64,000 nucleotides of DNA, taken from assembly GCA_022496805.1 (NCBI GenBank), contig CM040087.1, positions 28,916,253 through 28,980,252 on the forward strand. The letters run 5' to 3'. The position numbers were made by a program, and so were the translations under genes. The DNA is from Pohlia nutans (Eukaryota; Streptophyta; Bryopsida; Bryales; Mniaceae). Under the pieces are notes generated by a model. It worked only from the letters and a program-made list of their open reading frames with translations, searched no databases and was not told the DNA's origin. Of this stretch, positions 23,430-35,338 are shown one piece after another; position 1 is the first letter of the stretch; each line of letters starts with the position of its first letter.

Positions 23430-25900
23430 TGTTTTCTAGGACATCCAAGGATGTCTAGGGAGACGTCCAGGATGTCCAAGGAGACGTCCAGGATGTCCAG
23501 GGAGACGTCCAAGGATGTCCATTCTGACAAGGGGACGTCATCCGTCACAGCATGCCTGTTGCAAATGTCGTGGAGCATAATTGACACAGATGAGCTGTAT
23601 GCATGATTTGTACAAGTGATTGACGAAGGTGCATACCTGTTGTACGTGTTTGCAGGGTGGTAGGTGAGGGGGGACGGCCAGCGGAAGACCATGGACCAGG
23701 CATGGATCAACAAAAAGACCAACAAGGCGTTGATCAACAGACGATTTCGTGGTGCTGACTTAGTGCAAGAGGGATTAACGGTGGCGCACGACACTGATGT
23801 TTTGGAAGACGTTGTCGAAGACGTCCGCTAAATCACGTCGACGTGTGCAGAAGCGTTGAGGACGTCTCTTCCAACATCTCTAGAAACTTGTTGCCACATG
23901 TCGTAGCGTGTATAGTACAATGTCAAGCATCCATGTTGTTTGTCATAGATTCGGAGTAGGGGTACGCTGATATGAACGAGGGGACCGAAAGTGATGGCAA
24001 ATACATCTTCATCCTCTCAAATTAATGCAATTGAATTTGGTCATGTATCACTTGTTTAACCGCATGCTATGTTGGCTTGTCGAACAGGTGCAACGATGGA
24101 CAAGTGAGGAGAGGTGTGAAGGTCATAGGGGAGCACTGACATGAAGCGATGACAGGGACAGGACCTAAAGACGTGTGTGGATACTACAGGGATGTTGTCG
24201 TTTGTCGTATCAGTAGAGGTGCATTTTGCGCTATTTGAGGTCACAAACAATATTGTTATCACTTTGTAACATTGATCTTACAATGTGTTATAGATATGCA
24301 ATGCGAAAATGTATACATGACTCGCAATCGTGAATCCCGCATTCAATTGGAACACTCTGCAGTGACACGAGTGCGTGCTCAGGGAGACAAGTGAACGTTT
24401 TGAGCGATGTATTGTAGAACGTGTGGAATATGACATGGGGATGTGTAGATGGTACACCGCAATGTCTCCTCGAATGTTCTTATGTTGACGTGAGCATGCG
24501 ACGTGAGACTTCTACGTGTAACAGAGGGTGTCTTCTGAGGTACGTCCTCCATGGCACAGGGATGCTCTGTAGAACTACTGTGTGATCATAATGATGTAAT
24601 CAAAAACAATTGTTGAGTGACATGGGGATGTTTTATCGAAGCACTATGTGATGACGATGATGTCATTGTAAGACGTGGTGCATGACGTGGGGACGTTTTC
24701 TCGGACGACTGGGTGATCAAGATGATGTCTTTTATAATAATTGTGCAGTGAATAAGCGATATTCTCTGGGACGTTTGTGTGATGAGGCTCGTGTCCTTGT
24801 AAGATTTGTTACATGACGTGGGGATGTCTTCTCGGACGTCTGGGTTATCATAATGACGTCATTCATAAAGCTAGATACGTGACATGCGGATGTTTTGTGG
24901 GATGCCTACGTGTCGAGGTTTATGTCTAAGTTGTGACATATACAAGACGTAGGGATGTTCTCTCGGACGTCTGGGCCACCTTTATGATGTCTTTCAGAAC
25001 ACGTATCACCAGACTTGCGGATGTTTTATGGGACGACTACGTCTCATCGATGACGTCTCGGTTGCACGTCGCACGAGATGCGGAGATGTTTCATGAGACG
25101 ACTTCAGAAGACGTGACGATGTCTCGCTAAACATTCAGAATTTCTCAGCAGATGTTCATGACGACGTCCTGGAGAACCGTCGGACGTCTACGTAGAAACG
25201 TCCGCACGGCGACTTTCGTCATCACATACTACGCACTGATGTTTCTTATAGCGTGGTCACATCCTCAAAAACACCGTGAATTACACCATGTGAGCAAGTC
25301 CATGTCTCAGACGATGTGACGTTAGACGCGCTGACATCCCTGGAGACATGTGCGATGACACACGCACTCCCCAGGTGCAGGGGACAAAGACGTACTTTAG
25401 GACATGCCCATGTCAACTGTAACGTCGTTTTCCACATGGCGATGTCCAACAATACAAACATGAAGACACAGTACGCGACGAGCCGTGACATCAGGGCGGA
25501 CATCTCGCCGTCAGCGCGTGATGTCTTGCAAAACACAGCCGTGTCCCCAGGGACGTCCTAGCGAACGTGACGGAAGAATGAAAACCACACAGACCTCTGT
25601 TGACGTGGCACGCCACGTCAGCATTTCCCTCCTCCACGTCAGATTTTCCCGGGTCCACGTCAGATGTTCCCGCCTCCCCGTCATCAATTGGCGGGCCCGC
25701 GTCCCATTCCACGTCCCCACACATTTGGATGAAGCTCATCGCCATGTGGCACTGCCCGAAATTGTGCCGCTTATGTGGCGTCGACGTGGCACTGACGTGG
25801 CACTACTTTCTGCCGCTCAAAATGGCCAAAAACATTTGGATGTCCACGCGTTCTCCGAGACGTCACTGGACGTTTTTTCGTGTTACACATGTTACTACGT
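23430..25900. repeat. CACTA subterminal repeat region, right side
   Basis: About 2.5 kb is dominated by degenerate units with GACGTC, GATGTC and GGATGTTxTxT(C/G)GGACG. Tight tandem blocks occur at 23450-23518 (AGGATGTCCA and GGAGACGTCC alternating). A looser array of roughly 100-bp spacing at about 24600-25080 has the shared phrase TCTCGGACGTCTGGG. This is much longer than the array at the other end. Confidence 0.6.
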
Positions 25901-25985
25901 CCGGCCAATGTAAACGAATATGTCTTCATGACACCGAAGACATCTTTTTGAACATCACAGAAAACACGGGTTTCTTATAGTGATA

Positions 25986-27427
25986 TCTGGCTAAGGTCGT
26001 GGTAGATTGGGGAGAGAAGGAATTTCGGGTGGGGAAACCCCCATTCCGGATTCCTTGGCGTCATCTCGCACATGAAGGAGAGACTAGCGAGACAGACGGA
26101 TACACCACGGATTGGTCAGATCTAGAAGATTCCGATGCCCAGACTAGCTACCTGGTGGAGGAGTTTGCTAGTCTGATAGAGAAGGATTTCGAGTTTCCGG
26201 CTGGCGTAGAAGAGGAAGGCAAAATCCTTGCACCGGAAATCCCCAAGACGGAGAGTCCGCAAGCGGAGGATCGCTCCTTAGGAGAATCCTCCGTGTCACT
26301 TTCGGAAAAGTGGGTGCCACGGCTGATCACCGATCCAGTCGGACATCCATGATTTCCGGAAACTCAACGCAGCCACGAAGAATGACTACTTTCGGCTGCC
26401 ATTTACGGATATCATCTTAGACCATGTGGCGGGACAAGAATTGTACAGTTTCTTGGACGGCTTTTCCGGATACAACCAAGTGTCTATCCGAGAGAACGAC
26501 CAACTGAAGACAACGTTCACAACCGAGTGGGGAACGTTCGCCTTCAACCGTATGCCCTTCGGGTTATGCAATGCCCCGGGAACTTTCCAGCGGCTAATGA
26601 TGGACATCTTCAAAGATTTCCTTCGACATTTCTGGAAATCTTTATTGATGACTTTGCCGTATTTGGAAACCGGAGAGAGCATCTGGAGCATCTCCGGAAG
26701 ACCTTCCAAAGATGCCGGGAGACGAATTTGACGCTGCATCCCGGAAAATGCTTCTTTGGAATGGAATCCGGATTGCTGCTGGGACACGTGGTCAGTGGGA
26801 AGGGCCTGCAGGTCGACATTGACAAGGTAATCGTGATCCTGGCTCTGCTAGCCCCCCGGAATGTCCGGGAGGTCACGGGTTTTCTGGGATGTGTAGGGTA
26901 CTACCGGAGGTTCATCGAGAACTACGCCCGGAGGGCCATGCTGCTGACGGAGCTACTGAAGAAAGCAGAAAATTCCGGTGGACAGCCGAGCGACAGGCGG
27001 CGTTTGAAGATTTGAAGAAGCAGTTACTTTGTGCTCCGGTTCTGTCGCCCCCGGTTTGGACAAAGGAATTTCATGTGACCATCGATGCATCCGGATGGTG
27101 CCTCGGAGCGATTCTGTGGCAATTCGATGATCAGCAGAGAGAGAACCCAGTTTACTACGCGAGCCGGCAGATGAGATCTGCGGAGCGAAATTACACGACC
27201 ACTGAGCGAGAGGCGTTGGCAGTGGTTTATTCTTGCAAGAAGTTCCGGCATTATTTACTGGGGTACAAGGTGATTTTTCATACGAATCACGATTCACTGA
27301 AATACCTTGTAAATAAACCGGATCTGTCCGGAAGGATTGCCCGATGGGTATTGCTGCTGCAGGAGTTCAACTACGAAGTCGTAGTGAAACCGGGAAAATC
27401 AAACTCCAACGTGGACTACCTTTCCTA
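25986..27427 (+). pseudogene. gypsy family A protease end, reverse transcriptase and RNase H
   Basis: After the CACTA insertion the frame resumes with DWGEKEF, then an acidic linker. RT begins near 26342 (DFRKLNAAT-like), with SFLDGFSGYNQVSI, FNRMPFGLCNAPGTFQRLM and the catalytic FIDDF box in the +1 frame. RNase H follows (TIDASGWCLGAIL, TTTEREALAVVY). Its third Asp lies in NHDSLKYL, whereas HTDHDSL or HVDH is usual. At least two frameshifts are needed to read it through, and a TAG ends the frame just before integrase. RT-RNase H converts the element RNA to DNA. Confidence 0.8.
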
Positions 27428-27428
27428 G

Positions 27429-28853
27429 ATGGGAAGTTTAGCAGCAGTGGAGGACATCTCCTCTCAGTTTCCGGACGAGTTTCCGGAAGAGGAGACGCCC
27501 TTGAAAGTAGGGGTATTCCAGGTGGGAAATCCACAGTCATCAGAGTTCAGGGACATCATCGAGTACCTGATGACGAGGAGATACCCGGAAAGGATGACCA
27601 GGGAAGAGAAGAGCGTGTTCCAGTACAAGGCGGCTCCTTACAGGCTGGTGTCCGGAGTTTTATACCGGATGGGCGCGGACGATAGGATCAGGCGCTGTCT
27701 GGAACCCGGAGAGCGGAAAGGGGTGATGGAGGCCATTCATGCGGGGGATTCCGGGGGACATTTGGCTACCATGAGTACGGTGAACCGGATTAATAGCGCG
27801 GGGTACGGGTGGCCATTTATCATTCGGGATGTGAGGAAGTTCATCCGGAGTTGTGACCAGTGCCAAAGAACCGGAGCACCCAGATTCAAGAATCATTGGC
27901 CACTAACTTCGATAGTACCATTGGCCCCTTTTGTGAAATGGGGTATTGATTTTGTAAAACCGATAACACCAATCAGTTCCTGAAGGAAGAGATACATCAT
28001 CCTGGCTACAGATTATGCCACCAAGAGGGTGGAAGCCCGGGCGACCCGGAAAAATGTCACCCGGACATTAGCTGGATTCCTGTTTGAGGAAATTATGATG
28101 AGGTTTGGGTACCCCTTGGAACTGGTGTGTGACCGGGGTAAGCACTTTCTCAATGATTGCGGACATCACGACCAAGTACGCCATCAAGCACCGGAAAATC
28201 ACGCCCTACAACCCGAAGGCCAATGGGCTGACGGAAAGAACCAACGAGATTGCGGGAAAAATCTTAAACAAGATGGTTTCGGCTCACAAGACGGACTGGG
28301 ACCGGAAACTTGCGTCAGCTATACATGCATACGACACATCGGAGAAGCCGACGACCGGAAAGACGCCGTATTTTATGGTTTTCGATCAGGAGGCAGTACA
28401 CGGGATTGAGCTAACAGTGGAGACCTACCGGATTATGGCAGCCCGGTTGGGGTCCGAGTAGAGGACCCTACGCTCCGGTTGCTGGCCATTCAGGATTTAG
28501 AGAAAGGTCGAGTTGAAGCACTCAAGAGAAACTGGTGGATCCAAGTCAACCGGAAGGAGGCTTTCGATGATCGACTACCGGCAGACCATGGAATCTAGGA
28601 AGGAGGATTGGTGTTGTTGTATGATAGCCGCCACCAGAATTTCCCGGGTAAGTTGCACACCCGGTGGCTGGGACCCTACAGAGTTACGGAAACATTTCCC
28701 AACGGATCACTCGAGCTTGAGGATCTAGAAGGAAAATGGATGGACACCCGGGTAAATGGATCTCGGGTGAAGAAGTACTATCCAGAATCAGTATCTGAAG
28801 AAGATTCCGGGTCAGAAAGAGGAGATTCCGGGGAAAGCTCCTCGGAAGAATGA
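27429..28853 (+). pseudogene. gypsy family A integrase
   Basis: The zinc-binding HHCC module (IHAGDSGGH...CDQCQ) is at about 27730-27870. The core begins with KWGIDFVKP (first Asp), interrupted by a stop at 27983. CDRGKHFL (second Asp, near 28125) and NPKANGLTERTNEI (Glu, near 28225) follow in other frames. The C-terminal part has the GPY/F-type motif RWLGPYRV, then an acidic tail. No chromodomain was seen. Integrase joins the DNA copy to the genome. Frameshifts and the stop disable this copy, though all three DDE residues survive. Confidence 0.8.
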
Positions 28854-28903
28854 GTTTGAAATATGAGTGTTTGCGGGGACGCTCACATTTGAAAAAGGGG
28901 TAA

Positions 28904-29300
28904 TGTCAAACCTCGTTCGACCTAGAAGTAGAGAGTTACTGTTTTAGAGTAGCTAGGAGTAGTCCGAATCTCCATAAATGAGTGTGGAAGTGACCATAAT
29001 CGCACATTTAGTTATTTATGTAGAGGAGGCACTCGCGCGCGCTGTAGAGATATTGCTAGGGTCCGGTTTTGACAATAGGTGTCCGAGTTGGTCACGGGAT
29101 CCGGATTGGAAACCGAGTAGGGGATGGACGGGTCAGGAATGGACCCGGCCACGTTTCGCGCCTTGAAATGGGCGGCTTTAATTAGGGCGGTTCACTGTTC
29201 ATTTTCGCATACTGTTTCCATTCCACCCCTGCACCAGAGTTTTGTGTTTCCGGATACTGTGAGAGAGCAGGGACAACGACCGGGTGGCGAGCAAGTATTC
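28904..29300 (+). repeat. gypsy family A LTR (start defined, end not resolved)
   Basis: TGTCAAACCTCGTT begins directly after the polypurine tract. The same start (TGTCGAACCTCGTT) is found on the minus strand at 54599, and both share downstream blocks, including ATGGACGGGTC and TGTTCATTT about 220-310 bp later. The other copy has a TATA-like TTTATATATTTT near 54490. I could not place the terminal CA, so the right edge is approximate. Confidence 0.6.
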
Positions 29301-31340
29301 CGGGAGCTTAGGCGGAGCGCGCGCAATCGAGGGAAGGAAGTTTTGGAGCCAGCAGCGATGGGACGGAAGGACGATTGGAGGCTCGGACTGCCGGTTCCGG
29401 ATAAGTTGGTGCGTCTAGTTGCACCGGCCGATGCGGGCCATAGGGAACAGCTGCAGAAGGATTTGCGCAAAATGGGTTTTGAAGAATTTCTTTACCTACC
29501 ATGGGATCTCCACAGTGATATTATGTTGCAGTAGTTAGGTGGAAAACCTGTACCGGCGGAATTCCGGGACAGCAAAATCCGAGGACAGTGGAAGAAGTGG
29601 ACCTCGGAGCACTGGCGCGTGACGTACAACTTCCCCGACAGCCCGTTTGGATACGACAGGACCAAGCAGGATTACGGATGGGTGAAGGCAAGGTTTTCTC
29701 AACTGGTCTCAGAGAAACACGGATTCCGGGCACAGGACTGGATAGACGGCCGGGAGAGGCGCCTGCTGCGGTTTCTGGTGCCTATTTTGAGCCCGGACAA
29801 ACCCACCACCTGCACAATCAAGCTGACGAAGACCATTTACGAGGCCTACTTCAACACCCGGAAGACCGGATGGGGACTCATTGTGGAAGAGTTGGTGGTT
29901 CGTGAAGCGCGCAAACCCGGAAACAGGAAGGGATATCCTCGAACCCCTTTTCTGTTTCATTTGTATGACAAGCACGGATGTCTGATGGCCAAGGAGAGAG
30001 AGCAATGGGAGAACTGCCGGAGGATCATGGACCGGGGGCCGCCAAGGGCCCGGGAGGGGAATCCGGATGAGAGCGAGGACGAGGACAGCCCGGACGAGGA
30101 AGAACGGGAAGAGCAGGAAGAAAGAAGAGCGGACGAAGCAGCGGTCAATCCGGATATAGAGGAAGGGCAACCGGAGCTCTCGGAGACCCGAGCAGAAGGG
30201 GGGGAACCGGATCAGAAGACACCGGTGAGGGCGGGCCACTTCAGGGCGCGTCCCTGAGGTCAACTCAAGAAACTCCAGGAGACTCCAGACGAATCGGAAC
30301 CCGAGGAGGAACCGGACCACGAGACACCACCCCGAGGGCAGGTAAAGAGGCATCGGAAGAGGATTCCGGAAGAAGAGGAGGAGGAAGAGGAAGAGGACAA
30401 GGACCAGGACACGATTGTTAGAGTTCCTCCGAGGAAGAGACACAGGAAGAGGACACCGGTGGATAGCCGGAGAAAGAGGGGACAGGCACCGGAGTCGAGC
30501 GGACGTTAAAATAAGGTCAAGGGGAAAACCAAGAGGGCGAGAAAATCGAAACCGGTGCGGGACGAAGAGGAGTATCCGGAGGAGATCCGGACTTATGAGC
30601 AAGCTCCCCGGAATGCAGGACCAGAACTGGAGGACATCCCCTTACAAGAATCGGAGGAGGACTTCCTCAAACCAGTCAGGGAGGCATTAGAGACGATGGA
30701 AGGTAAGTACCGCACCACCTGTACTTCGATGAAGGAAGTTGGGCTTGTCATCTAGAGTACACAGGTGGAGAGGTACGCGGAGATTGTCTGGAGAATGAGG
30801 AAGGAAGTAGACAAACTCCGGAGGGAAGCTTTACAAAGGAGCTTGGCACTGATAAGGCAACAGGATGAGAACCGGGCTCTGATGGAGCAGAAGTCGCCCA
30901 CTTACCGGCTCCACGCATCGCTGTTCAAACCGGATGGGGAGGCCCAGACGGAGGCCCGGTTGTACCGGGAGAGGATGGTCGAAGCTGGATTGGACAGTGC
31001 CGCCCGAGTGACGAATGTGGCAAAGAAGTACGCTGCAAGGGTCGAGGCAGGATTGGTGGAATTCCGGAAACTGTTGGCGGAGCATCAAGCAAGATTCTCA
31101 TTCGGGTCCGAACCGGATGAGAGGGTAGCAAATCAGAGAGGTATGAATGCACCCTTAGCTTGTAGTGAATTGTTGGCCGCATTCCATGTATCGCAAGATG
31201 CACCTAGAATGGGAGAGATGGATAGGATGATGGCCGGAGGCCAATCCACTTCAAAACAGACTTCAAGACCAGCTGCGAGTCCGGGGGTGAGTATGCCGCG
31301 GAGAAAGCCGGATGCCTGTATCGGAGGGGTAAGACGATGA
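29124..31340 (+). pseudogene. Family A unrecognised protein (ORF-X), downstream of the LTR
   Basis: Two or three plus-strand frames separated by single stops or shifts encode a protein I do not recognise. A globular part lies around 29340-30020 (RLGLPVPDKLVRL, then YNFPDSPFGYDRTK, LLRFLVPILSPDKPTTCTIK and TPFLFHLYDKHGCL). A very acidic and then basic linker follows (30060-30560), and a long charged coiled coil (about 30765-31110). A homologue sits on the minus strand at 52699-54150, also just after a family A LTR start, so it is a regular component of this family. It could be an N-terminal gag-like protein or an additional ORF. The arrangement pol, LTR, ORF-X suggests tandem elements sharing an LTR. 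Confidence 0.5.
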
Positions 31341-32214
31341 GTAGGATCCGGATTGCGGTGTGAACCGGATCAGGTAGGGAGTAGCCTTTAGGCTAGGTAG
31401 ACTAACCTGCTTGTGAATAGGGCCTTTTCGTGGTAGGTCAGGCGTTTTTGCCAGTAGGATAGGATTGGGATCTTTTGGATGTGATTTCCCTTGATTTTCG
31501 GATCACGGGTTTGTAGGATCTGGGTGGGAAATCCGGTCCGATGGTTGAGGGCCACTACTTGCCCAGGAATGCTTGACATTCTCGGGGTCTTCTTGTATTA
31601 CTGTTTCCTTGAAAGCAAACTGCTCTAGAGCATTACCGAAAATTTGTGTATGTGCTGTGCGGTTGTTTGTGGAAGGGTACAGCAGTCAAGAATCCCTTGG
31701 TAACCGGGTAGGCAATCCGGGTTCTCGAGTGATTCGGGAGTGACGTCTGAATATGGATTTTGGATGATTTGAGGAGTGTTTGTAAGAGTGGTTTCTAAGT
31801 CCCGTACGCTAGGTAGTGTAATGGTTTCTAATCCGGGTTAGTGGCTGGGCAGGTAGGAGGGAGTACTCCGGGTTGCTCAGAACTCCTGGACAGGTAGTCC
31901 GGTTGAGGTGCCAACACTCGGAAGGTCCAGGCGAGGGGAAATACGGGATCACTAGAGTAAAACAGGGCGCTAAAATTCCTGAATACTAGTTTCGGATTCC
32001 CCGGATAATGTCTATTCCGGTTATCAAGTCGTTGTAGTAATTTTTAGATGGGGGGGAAACCCGGGTTGCGCTTAAGTGACCGGCTGTGGGTTTGGGATGA
32101 ATCTGCAGCTGAAGTGCAGTACGGGAATTACCCGGATTGAGTAGCGGAGTTAGGATAACCGGAAGGTAGTGAATTTCCCATCACTTGAATCAACAGGGAG
32201 GGGTGTGTCTTTTA
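31341..32214. other. CCGG-rich non-coding leader or UTR of family A
   Basis: No open frame of note occurs. CCGG/CCGGA words and runs such as TGGGGGGGAAACCCGGG fill the segment. Read on the minus strand it follows the inverted repeat and looks like a long retrotransposon leader. Read on the plus strand it follows ORF-X. Confidence 0.4.
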
Positions 32215-32570
32215 ATCCAGCACCACTTATGTGAATGGAGAACCCTCTGAGGGGAAACAGAGGTTAAACGAAACCGGATCTGGTCATAACGGTGGACCGG
32301 GGGAGAGGAAGATTAGTAAGAAGTCTTCCCCGGAAAGAAACCGGATCTAGTCGTAACCGGGTCAGTCAGTAGGAGAAGGCCCGGTTCAGTAGGAAAGAGG
32401 GATTCAGCTGGTGACAGAGAGAGAGAGTAGTCACCAATCCGGGACCATCTCCGGTAACTTCCCACTTCACAGAGTCTCCGCTGAACAATAACCCGGAAAT
32501 CACCTCTCTGAGCGTTCTTAATACGAAAAAATGTGTTCTAGGAGAATATCCGGTATCACGTGCTACGACA
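32215..32570 (-). repeat. Right copy of inverted ~355-bp CCGG-rich repeat (LTR-like)
   Basis: Read on the minus strand from 32570 it starts TGTCGTAGCACGTGATACCG and follows the copy at 14914-15268 to its end, including the shared AGTGGTGCTG. It contains an internal near-duplicate of ACCGGATCTxGTC (near 32275 and 32340). It directly abuts the truncated pol of gypsy family B at 32571. Confidence 0.6.
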
Positions 32571-32606
32571 GCCATCGACTAACTGAAATGGAAGGGCTCG
32601 GTAGGC

Positions 32607-34444
32607 TTACCTTTTCTTGCGCTCGGTACTCCAGTCGGCAGAGAAGGTGCCGGTTTTGAGGTAGTCGTGCACTATCGTGAGCCACTCTGGTTGTATGCTA
32701 AATAGTTGGGCGTCGGATGTGGTATCGGTAATACCGGTGGCCGGTTCGGCTACCGTGTTCCGAGAAAATGCGTCTGCAATACCATGTATCTTGCCTGGTT
32801 TGTAAACAACTGTGAAGTCAAATTCCAGAAACAAGAGTAACCATCGAACAATACGGCCAAAAACCTGAGTTTTGTTGACCTAATAGATCAATGCCATATG
32901 GTCGACGTAAAACACGAACCGGTTACTGAGGAGGTAGTGTCGAAATTTGTTGATGGCGTAAACCATGGCTAAAGCTTCACACTCGGTAGTCGTATAATTC
33001 TTCTCTGCGCGGCTCGGTAGTCTAGAGGCATAGACGATGGGCTGGTCGATTTTACCGGTAGGGTTCTGCGCAAGCATAGCTCCTACTACAATGTCCGAGG
33101 CATCCGAGGCATCCGTATGCAATGTGAAGTTTCAGCTTTCCAATTGACTGCGATCAGGATAGGAGCGTTAACATATGCTTTTTTATCTCGGTAAATGCTT
33201 GGTTGTTTTCGGTAGTCCAAGCAAATGGTTTGTCTTTTCTTGTAAGTAAAGTGATGGGTGCCATGAACCGGGCGTAATCGCGGATATAACATCTAATGAA
33301 TTGGGCAAGGCCGTTGAAAACATAGATGTCTTTGATGTTATGAGGGCGCGGCATAGTGACGAGAGCTTCGATTTTCTTTGGATTGGGGAATTTTCCTTCT
33401 GCGAAGACGACATACCCAAGAATCATACCGGATCGAACTAAAAAATAGCATTTTTCTGGGTTTAGACTAATACCAAACTCACAGCGTTTGGTGAAACACT
33501 TGCGGAGTTTGTCGAGGTGTGTCTCGGTAGTACTATACACGCCGAAGTCGTCAAGGAAGAACTTCATGAAATCACCAAGGTATTCCTTGAAGGCTTCGTT
33601 GACTGCCCGCTGGTACGTTGGCGGAGCGTTCTTCAAACCAAACGACATGACTACCCAGACGAAGACTCCCCAGTCGGTAATGAACGCCGTCTTGTGGCGG
33701 TCCTCGGGTGCAATATTGATCTAGTGATAACCGGAAAAGCCATCGAGAAATGAGTACATCTCGTTGCCTGCTACCGAGTCGAGAACCTCATTGGTAAACG
33801 GTAGAGGATACGGATCCTTCTTTGTTGCCTTGTTGAGACGCCTGAAATCAACGCAAATTTGAAGTTTGTCGTTCTTCTTTGGTACCACGACTATTGGCGA
33901 TAATCAGGTAGCATGGTCCACAGGTTCAATAAATCCTGCCTGCAAAAGTTTATCAAGATCGGTTTTTTACCGCTGCCGCATAATTAGGATTCATTCGGTA
34001 GCGTACCTGATGGGTCGGGGGAATGCTGGTGTCGAGTTCAATCTTGTGTTGAGCGATGTCTTCCGGGATGCCACGTAGATCATGGTAGAACCATGCAAAC
34101 ACATCATTGAAAGTGCGAGAGAGATCTTCAGCCTCTGGTAGTAGGGAGTCCGGGACGGAAGTACCAATACGGATAATGTTGGAGTCGGTATCGGTTCCGA
34201 GGTTGAGGTCTCGTAGTTGCTCTTCCTCTGTCCGCGACCACTTTGCTACCGATATTGCTTTTACCTTTTCCCAAATCGATATTTCATCAACTGGCGTGCT
34301 ACCTTCCGTATGGGATATGGCTGGTAAGGTAAGCTCGGTAGTGCTTACCTGGCACAAGTCGTCAATACCCAATGTTCCAATAGGGAGGAGGAACTCTTTT
34401 GCCTCGAGTAGAATTAGTTCTTCTTCATCGGTAAGGCCTTCCAT
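32607..34444 (-). pseudogene. gypsy family B reverse transcriptase-RNase H
   Basis: The minus-strand frames give the pre-RT segment (FAWFYHDLRGIPEDIAQHKI, YRMNPNYAAAVK). RT follows with PPTYQRAVNEAF and the catalytic FFLDDFGVYS. RNase H has TDASDASDIVVGAMLAQNP, YTTTECEALAMVY and YVDHMALIY. The frame ends with the ADAFSRN linker and a tether toward integrase, then stops at 32607. At least three interruptions break it (near 33953, 33720 and 33120). Integrase is absent because the element is cut off. Confidence 0.8.
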
Positions 34445-34507
34445 GTAGTTGTAGCAGACGAGAGCATCGGGAGTTGTGGCTTTGAAACCTACTTCCCGGT
34501 TAATCCG

Positions 34508-35158
34508 TACTCTTCAGATGGTACCATTACCCATAATCAATATGTAGTCGTTAGCCCAATCGTGAATGACTCGGGCATCTCTAATCCATGGTCTTCCGAG
34601 CAACAGCGTATAAGCCGAATTGACATCCTTAGAAGAAATAACGGTGAGAATAATGATATAGGGAATACTGTGAATAAAGATCTTGATGTCCCTGAGCAAG
34701 CCCAGACGTTGGACGAGGGAACTATCTGCCATTCTTAATTTAAAAGGTGCCGGTGTTGGGGACAGTAGTCCAAGCCTGCGTCGCTCGGTTTCGGTAATGA
34801 CATATACTCCCGATGCTCCATCCAACAGGACATCATGTAATAGATGACTCCCAATTTTGGCTGAGATGATTGGCATGTGACGGTCGATCGCTACTACCGA
34901 ATGGACTGCCACTGTGGGTGGCTCTCTAACCGGGATGGTTGACGGGGTTATCTCACCTAGACGGCGATGGATATGTTCGATAATACTAGGTGCAATAGCC
35001 ATAAGGTTTTTTAGACTGACCTGGACTGTTTGTGATTCAATTTGTTGGAGAATGGTCTGGCAGATATCCACGGTGCTGTCCGGAGCGGTTGAAGTGACGC
35101 AGGGTGATGGTGGCTCCAATGGCGAGAGGTCTTGTAGTTCACGGGCCGTCTTTATCAT
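34508..35158 (-). pseudogene. gypsy family B protease
   Basis: The frame is open for about 214 codons. The active-site motif reads LLDGASGVYVI, the flap region follows, and the C-terminal LLGRPWIRDA motif closes the fold, with the DWANDYILIM tail that leads into pol. It processes Gag-Pol. Asp-Gly-Ala replaces Asp-Ser/Thr-Gly, comparable to the Asp-Gly-Gly in family A, which suggests a lineage feature rather than random damage. Confidence 0.7.
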
Positions 35159-35338
35159 TTCTTTGCGCAGCTGCTCTTCAGCTTGCCAATCGAACGCCTC
35201 AGTTGGGCGAGGTGCTTCAGTAGTTGGTGTGGGACTGTTCGGAACTACCGAGTCTGGATGTTGTGTCTGACTCCGAGTGCGAGGGCCGATATGAGGGACA
35301 TCTACGGTATGGACATCGGTAATGACTACCGAGGATCC

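Larger units (their letters stand above)
17183..25982 (-). mobile_element. CACTA (En/Spm) DNA transposon, 8.8 kb, TSD ATA
   Basis: Both ends share the terminal inverted repeat CACTATAAGAAACCCGTGTT, followed by TGTGATGTTC, with few mismatches over about 35 bp. ATA flanks both sides (17180-17182 and 25983-25985), the 3-bp duplication expected of CACTA elements. Excising it restores the gypsy frame. Inside are minus-strand TNP2/DUF4218 transposase remnants (18742-20992), a plus-strand acidic ORF pair, and dense GACGTC/GATGTC-type subterminal repeats near both ends. The N-terminal half of TNP2 is missing and a MITE splits the gene, so the copy is non-autonomous now. Confidence 0.9.
15262..28903 (+). 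mobile_element. Ty3/gypsy element, family A body (interrupted, decayed)
   Basis: This is a plus-strand gypsy internal region in the order gag, protease, RT, RNase H, integrase, ending in a polypurine tract (GAAAAAGGGG, 28891-28900) directly before an LTR start TGTCAAACC at 28904. The gag N-terminus is missing at the left junction. The protease-RT linker is split by the CACTA element. Removing 17183-25985 (the insertion plus one ATA) restores the continuous frame LGRPWLYLAKVVVDWGEKEF. Several stops and frameshifts remain, so the element is dead. CCGGA is over-used throughout, unlike the neighbouring families. Confidence 0.85.

Noticed and set aside
25485..25913. 142-codon open frame at the right end of the CACTA element
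   Set aside because: It lies in subterminal repeat DNA, and its residues follow the GACGTC-type repeats.
29709..30602. Minus-strand 297-codon open frame
   Set aside because: It is antisense to ORF-X, and its Arg/Leu/Pro-rich composition comes from the complementary acidic codons.
14914..32570. A single giant DNA transposon with 355-bp terminal inverted repeats
   Set aside because: No target duplication was found, and the contents are gypsy modules in mixed order. Kept as an open question in the findings rather than annotated.
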